From assembly GCA_028293775.1 (NCBI GenBank), contig JAQGOD010000386.1:1-10503 (forward strand): a DNA stretch of 10,503 bases, written 5' to 3'. A program made the position numbers and the translations under genes. Each line of letters starts with the position of its first letter. The first letter of the stretch is position 1. Source of the stretch: Gammaproteobacteria bacterium (GTDB taxonomy: Bacteria; Pseudomonadota; Gammaproteobacteria; Steroidobacterales; Steroidobacteraceae). Below the pieces are notes generated by a model. The model saw only the letters and a list, made by a program, of their open reading frames with translations, searched no databases and was not told the origin of the DNA. Of the stretch, positions 6,468-10,503 are shown piece after piece.

Positions 6468-7370
6468 TTAATCCCGCCGCTTGAGTGCTTCCAGCTCATC
6501 CAGGGTCCGCGGCCAGTCCGCACCCAGCAGTCGAGACAGTGCCCTGTCGGCGAGCATCCGGCCCGCAGTCTGGCAGCGCGCGCAATAATTGGTTTCCTTG
6601 TCCGCATACCGGATTCGCTGCACCGGCTCGCCGCATCGTGGGCACGGCTTGCCGAAGCGCCCGTGCACCGCCATGTCTTTGCGAAACGCGGTGACCTTTT
6701 CAGGGAAGGTCGCGGCCGCTTCCGTCCGCAGCCGCTCGATCCACATTCGTAGTGTGTCTCGAGTGGCCGTGAACAACCTCTGCCACTCTTCCGGCGCAAG
6801 CTTGTGCGTAAGGGTGATGGGCGAAAGCTGAGCGGCATGCAGGATTTCGTCCGAATAGGCATTGCCGATGCCGCTTAGGATTCTGGGGTCGGTCAGCGCC
6901 CGCTTGAGCGTGCGATTCTCCGCCGTCATTGCCCCGCGAAATTCGTCGAGATCGCTCGCGAACACATCGATGCCGCCCGGATCCGACGCTTGCAATGCCG
7001 CCTCGCCTTTGAGCACAAAAAGCGATGCGCGCCGCTTAGTGCCCGCTTCGGTCAACACCAACGAGCCGGTGGGAAAATCGAACGAAGCCAGATTATTGCG
7101 CCCAGCTAATTTCGTCCCGCGCGCCTTCCAGTGCAGCCTGCCCGCAATCATCAAATGCAGCACCAGCCATAAATCGTTGTCTAATCCAATGGCGATGCGC
7201 TTGCCGACGCGGCGCAGTTCCCGTACACGATGACCTTCCGCGTCTGTGTAGGGCGGCGTTGCCGTCCGCAGCAAGAATGCGCTGGCGATGCGCACGCGCT
7301 CCAACGGTTGACCCACGATGCGTTCTTCCAGCGCACCCAAATAAGCGCAGATGTCGGGCAGCTCGGGCAT
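6468..7370 (-). CDS. Fpg/Nei-family DNA glycosylase/AP lyase
   Basis: A 300-residue base-excision-repair enzyme that removes oxidised bases and cleaves the AP site. The protein begins MPELPDI: after Met removal the N-terminal Pro is the Schiff-base nucleophile, followed by the catalytic Glu. Lys57, in RRVGKRIAIGL, matches the conserved beta-hairpin lysine. The helix-two-turn-helix is LTDPRILSGIGNAYSDEILH, and a C-terminal zinc finger has C243, C246, C263 and C266 (CPRC...YCARC). At the finger position equivalent to Arg258 of E. coli Fpg this protein has Lys258 (ADKETNYC); related members with ADNETNYC-type fingers form a known branch as far as I recall, so its lesion preference may differ from Fpg. 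The ATG at 7368-7370 is required by the MPELP motif; the in-frame extension to 7439 overlaps the upstream gene and is not real. The M13 peptidase stop is 10 bases upstream, and that junction contains GGTGAGG as ribosome site, so the two genes are probably one operon. Confidence 0.93.
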   Translation of the reverse strand: MPELPDICAYLGALEERIVGQPLERVRIASAFLLRTATPPYTDAEGHRVRELRRVGKRIAIGLDNDLWLVLHLMIAGRLHWKARGTKLAGRNNLASFDFPTGSLVLTEAGTKRRASLFVLKGEAALQASDPGGIDVFASDLDEFRGAMTAENRTLKRALTDPRILSGIGNAYSDEILHAAQLSPITLTHKLAPEEWQRLFTATRDTLRMWIERLRTEAAATFPEKVTAFRKDMAVHGRFGKPCPRCGEPVQRIRYADKETNYCARCQTAGRMLADRALSRLLGADWPRTLDELEALKRRD

Positions 7371-7380
7371 GCCCTCACCG

Positions 7381-9441
7381 TTACCAGATATGCACTCGTT
7401 GGTCAGGTGCCAGGTAGAGCTTGTCGCCGGGCTGAACATGGAAAGCCGTGTACCAGGAATCCACGTTGCGCACTACGCCATTCACACGATACTCGCCCGG
7501 ACTGTGCGGATTGGTCATGACTTGATTGCGCAATGCTTCGTCCCGATCGAGGGTGCGCCACACCTGCGCCCATGCCATGAAAAATTGCTGGTCCGCCGTG
7601 TAACCGTCGGAGGCCGGTGCGGGTGTTCCATGCAGGGAAATCAGATAGGCATCGTGCGCGATGGTGACCCCGCCCAAATCGCCAATGTTCTCGCCCAACG
7701 TCAAGCGGCCGTTCACATGCAGACCCTTCAGCGGTTCGAATGCCGAGTATTGATCGGCCAACGCGTCAGTGCGCTTCTGGAATGCCGTGACATCGTCAGG
7801 CTTCCACCAGGTTCGGAGTACTCCCTTCGCGTCGGACTTGGCGCCTTGGTCGTCGAAACCATGGCCCATTTCATGTCCGATCACCGCGCCGATCGCCCCG
7901 TAGTTAACCGCGGCGGAGGCATTGGGATCGAAGAACGGCGGCTGCAGGATGGCGGCCGGGAAAACCACTTCGTTGAACACCGGGTTGTAATAGGCATTGA
8001 TGGTCTGAGGCGTCATGCCCCATTCGTCGCGGTCGGTCGGTTGGTTCAATCGGCTCAGTTGCCGGTTCCATTCGAATACCACTGCGCGTTCGTGGTTGCC
8101 GAAGGCATCGCCCGGCTTGACCTCGAGCTTGGAGTAGTCGCGCCACTTATTCGGATAGCCGATCTTCGGCCGGAACGCTGCCAGCTTTTCCAGCGCCACC
8201 TTCTTGGTTTCAGCGGTCATCCACGGCACATTGGCAATGTGCTCCGCATAACCCTTACGCAAGTTCTCCACCAAGGCTTCCATGGCCTGCTTCGAAGCGG
8301 GCGGAAATTTCTTGTCGACATACAGCTTGCCGATGGCTTCGCCGAGCGCGCTGTTGGTCGCCTGCACCGCGCGCTTCCAGCGTTCGCGCTGCTGCGGCTG
8401 ACCCTCGAGTATTCGGCCGTAAAAGTCGAAATTTTCCTCGTCGAACGCCTTCGGCAGCACCGAGGCCTCGTTCGTCAAGAATTGATAGGTGAGGTAAGGC
8501 TTCCAGGTCGAAACCGGCGTGTCGGCGAACAGTTTGCTTAAGTTGGGGACCGCGCTCCACTCGGCCACGACGACCTCTTTGAGTCCGGAAAATCCCGACG
8601 ATTGAAAAGCCGCAGCCCAGGGATAGGCCGCAGCATCCTTTTCAAGCGAGGCGACAGTCATCAGGTTATAGGTGAGATCTCGGTCGCGGCGCTTCGCCAC
8701 ATCCCACTGCAGCTTGGCGATCTTGGTCTCGAGGGCGAGAATCTGCGCCGCTTCGCTCTTCGCATCCTTGTGACCCGCGAGCGCCAACATCTTTTCCGCG
8801 TGCACAAGAAACTTGGCGCGGATGTCGGCAAACTGCGCCTCGCTCTTCAGGTAGTACTCTCGGTCCGGCAAGCTCAAGCCCGACTGTGAAATGCCGACGA
8901 TATAGCGATCGGGATTCTTCTCATCCAGCGTGATGCCATAGGCAACAGGCCCATCGAGGGGCACGCGCGGATCGGCGATCAGCGCCGCTACTTGCTCGTG
9001 AGTTTTGAGCGCCGCGATTTCATCGAGGGCGTGCCTCGCGGGGGTAAGCCCCAACTGGTTAATCTTCCCGGTATCCAAGAACGCCTGGTAGAAATCGCCG
9101 ATTTTCTGCTCGATGGTCCCTTGCGGCGCGTGGGCGGCAGCACTGCCCTCGATGATGGCCTTGACGTCGACCTGCGCCTGCTCGTGCAGCACCTCGAAGG
9201 CACCCCAGCTGCTTTGGTCGGCGGGGATTTTCTCGGTGGTCAGCCAGTGGCCGTCGACGAACCGGTAGAAGTCATCTCCCGGCTTGACCGACTTGTCCTC
9301 GGCCGCAAGATCAATGCCGAAACTACCGAATTGCGGCGCGCCCGCGTTGCCCGCAGCGCCGGCCGTGACCGTCGCAGCGCCCATTCCGGCCAGGGACAAT
9401 ATGCAAATTCGCGCCAACGACACTCGAACGAAGCGATCCAT
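7381..9441 (-). CDS. M13-family (neprilysin/PepO-like) zinc metallopeptidase
   Basis: A 686-residue exported endopeptidase cutting oligopeptides. The N-terminus has a signal peptide (core ICILSLAGMGAATVTAGAA, cleavage about residue 30). Unlike eukaryotic neprilysin it has no persistent membrane anchor, so it is periplasmic or secreted. GDDFYRFVDGHWL begins the M13 N-terminal domain. The catalytic domain carries the substrate-binding INAYYNPVFNEVVFPAAILQ, the zinc site VIGHEMGHGFDDQG (H523, E524, H527) and the third ligand in LTLGENIGDLGG (E584, with D588). It ends SPGEYRVNGVVRN...DQRVHIW, so the usual C-terminal CxxW of eukaryotic and many bacterial members is RVHIW here. All catalytic residues are present and the length is typical. 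The start is ATG at 9439-9441 with GGAG (complement of 9448-9451) 6 bases upstream; the GTG at 9453 overlaps that site. It is the first gene of a likely operon with the glycosylase and divergent from the M61 peptidase. Confidence 0.95.
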   Translation of the reverse strand: MDRFVRVSLARICILSLAGMGAATVTAGAAGNAGAPQFGSFGIDLAAEDKSVKPGDDFYRFVDGHWLTTEKIPADQSSWGAFEVLHEQAQVDVKAIIEGSAAAHAPQGTIEQKIGDFYQAFLDTGKINQLGLTPARHALDEIAALKTHEQVAALIADPRVPLDGPVAYGITLDEKNPDRYIVGISQSGLSLPDREYYLKSEAQFADIRAKFLVHAEKMLALAGHKDAKSEAAQILALETKIAKLQWDVAKRRDRDLTYNLMTVASLEKDAAAYPWAAAFQSSGFSGLKEVVVAEWSAVPNLSKLFADTPVSTWKPYLTYQFLTNEASVLPKAFDEENFDFYGRILEGQPQQRERWKRAVQATNSALGEAIGKLYVDKKFPPASKQAMEALVENLRKGYAEHIANVPWMTAETKKVALEKLAAFRPKIGYPNKWRDYSKLEVKPGDAFGNHERAVVFEWNRQLSRLNQPTDRDEWGMTPQTINAYYNPVFNEVVFPAAILQPPFFDPNASAAVNYGAIGAVIGHEMGHGFDDQGAKSDAKGVLRTWWKPDDVTAFQKRTDALADQYSAFEPLKGLHVNGRLTLGENIGDLGGVTIAHDAYLISLHGTPAPASDGYTADQQFFMAWAQVWRTLDRDEALRNQVMTNPHSPGEYRVNGVVRNVDSWYTAFHVQPGDKLYLAPDQRVHIW

Positions 9442-9520
9442 GAGCAACTCCACCTTGTTAATGTAGTTTTGTAGCCATCCGACAGGAGATCATTAAAACA
9501 GTTCCGACGGTGGCGCGGGT

Positions 9521-9529
9521 TGCTAAGAT
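9521..9529 (+). promoter_or_regulatory. Candidate extended -10 promoter for the M61 gene
   Basis: TGCTAAGAT at 9521-9529 fits an extended -10 element (TGn followed by TAAGAT, 4/6 to consensus), placing transcription start near 9536, about 20 bases before the ATG. The -35 region (TTCCGA near 9502) is poor. The 113-base divergent gap 9442-9554 must also hold the M13 promoter, which I cannot place with confidence. Confidence 0.3.
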
Positions 9530-9554
9530 GTGCGCCGAACAAAAAGAGGGCTCC

Positions 9555-10503
9555 ATGAAGATATTCGCCTTAAGCGTGGCCATTTGCGCCGCCTCCCAGC
9601 TTGCCGCAGCGGCTGCCCCTGAACCGAGCGGTCCGATCACGATCGCACCCGTCACTTCAATCCCCGCGCCAAAGGATCACGCCTATCCCGGTGAGATCCA
9701 GCTAGCCGTGGACGCGAGCGACACGGCTCGGCGCATCGTACGTGTTCACGAAACGGTGAGCGGCATTGGTCCCGATACCGTACTGCTTTATCCCAGATGG
9801 CTGCCCGGCACCCACGCCCCGGAAGGCCCCATCGATCGGCTTGCCGGGATCCGCATCACGGCCCATGGCGCGCCGGTTTCATGGAAGCGCGATCCGGTGG
9901 ACGTCTACGCTTTTCGGCTACATCTCGCTCCGGGAACGAAGTCCATCGATATCGACTTCGATTATCTTTCGCCCACGAGCGCCAAGGTCGGCGCGCTGGA
10001 AATCAGCCGTGATCTCTTGCTGCTCGAATGGAATGAACTGGTGCTGTATCCCGCCGGCTACTTCGCGCGGCAAATCCCCGTGCAAGTGAGCCTTACCTTG
10101 GCCGCTGATTTTCAGCTGGCTTCGGCATTGGAAACCGCTTCCGCCGACCGTGCCGTCACGCATTTCAAGCGCACCACGCTGGAAACGCTGATCGACAGCC
10201 CGGTATACGCCGGCCGGTACGCCTCAAAGCTCGACCTCGATCCCGGCAGCGCCGTGCCCGTACGCATGGACCTGTTTGCCGACCGGCCTGAGCTTTTGAC
10301 CGTGAAACCCGAACACCTGGAGGCATACCGCGCCCTGGTGAAGCAGGCTTATAAGCTCTATGGTTCACATCACTACAACCACTATGACTTCTTGTACTCG
10401 CTGAGCGATCAGATCCAGCAGAACGGCCTCGAGCACAATCAATCGAGCGAGGACGGCAGCGATCCGGAATCCTTCACCAAGTGGGACAAGACGGCGTTTG
10501 TCA
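9555..10503 (+). CDS. M61-family (glycyl aminopeptidase-like) peptidase, 5' part
   Basis: An open frame of 316 codons from the ATG at 9555 runs past the window end. Residues 1-20 are a signal peptide (MKIFALSVAICAASQLAAAA, cleavage near AAA|AP), so the enzyme is exported. The body matches the N-terminal beta-domain of M61 peptidases: YPGEIQLAV, LLYPRWLPGTHAPEGPIDRL (the typical Y-P-x-W-x-P-G-x-H/Y), LEWNELVLYPAGYFARQIPV, and SPVYAGRY. The catalytic-domain entry YDFLYSLSDQIQQNGLEHNQ contains the family's G-(I/L)-E-H motif at residues 291-294. The HExxH zinc site should lie beyond the window edge and cannot be checked. Known M61 enzymes release N-terminal Gly or Ala from peptides. The start has AAGAGGG (9545-9550) as ribosome site about 5 bases upstream. 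It is divergent from the M13 peptidase, so the two may share a control region. No break is seen in the visible part. Confidence 0.92.
   Translation, partial: MKIFALSVAICAASQLAAAAAPEPSGPITIAPVTSIPAPKDHAYPGEIQLAVDASDTARRIVRVHETVSGIGPDTVLLYPRWLPGTHAPEGPIDRLAGIRITAHGAPVSWKRDPVDVYAFRLHLAPGTKSIDIDFDYLSPTSAKVGALEISRDLLLLEWNELVLYPAGYFARQIPVQVSLTLAADFQLASALETASADRAVTHFKRTTLETLIDSPVYAGRYASKLDLDPGSAVPVRMDLFADRPELLTVKPEHLEAYRALVKQAYKLYGSHHYNHYDFLYSLSDQIQQNGLEHNQSSEDGSDPESFTKWDKTAFV

Noticed and set aside
5820..6752. 310-codon open frame on the + strand
   Set aside because: It lies antisense across both the SRPBCC and glycosylase genes, with composition typical of a shadow frame.
7351..8541. 396-codon open frame on the + strand
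   Set aside because: It is antisense to the M13 peptidase, whose motifs and zinc site are unambiguous. The antisense protein is Arg/His/Val-rich with no family signature; long antisense frames are common in GC-rich genes.

Overview
The window reads as GC-rich chromosomal DNA from a Gram-negative proteobacterium. It encodes a TonB-dependent outer-membrane receptor ending in Phe, several exported proteins with ordinary signal peptides, and M13 and M61 peptidases of the kind common in soil and aquatic Gammaproteobacteria (Xanthomonadales/Steroidobacter-like) and Alphaproteobacteria. The taxonomic placement is inference. I see no rRNA, tRNA, CRISPR array, insertion sequence or phage gene.

Left part (1-1739): a class II branched-chain aminotransferase gene on the + strand, broken by a one-base frameshift near 642-647. 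It converges on the remains of an amidohydrolase gene on the - strand that has lost its start and most of its catalytic barrel. Centre (1740-7370, all - strand, read right to left): an Fpg/Nei-type DNA glycosylase, a membrane-anchored SRPBCC protein, a two-end-truncated YceI remnant, a VOC (glyoxalase-fold) protein, a periplasmic cytochrome P460-like haem protein, and a large TonB-dependent receptor followed directly by the amidohydrolase remnant. Right part (7381-10503): an exported M13 (neprilysin-like) zinc metallopeptidase on the - strand, 10 bases upstream of the glycosylase gene and probably co-transcribed with it, and divergently from it the 5' part of an exported M61 aminopeptidase that runs off the window.

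The intact genes do not form one obvious pathway. The receptor and its downstream amidohydrolase look like a former uptake-and-hydrolysis pair whose enzyme is dead. The M13 and M61 peptidases suggest periplasmic peptide turnover. The P460, VOC, YceI and SRPBCC genes are a loose set of small accessory genes.

The most notable property is gene decay. Three genes (aminotransferase, amidohydrolase, YceI) are broken in the first 5.8 kb. Two of the remnants begin at the first base after the stop codon of the upstream intact gene, and in its reading frame. I found no convincing new defence or mobile system. The best leads are this remnant architecture, a CX3CH haem motif in the P460-like protein, and several perfect palindromes in the gene gaps.
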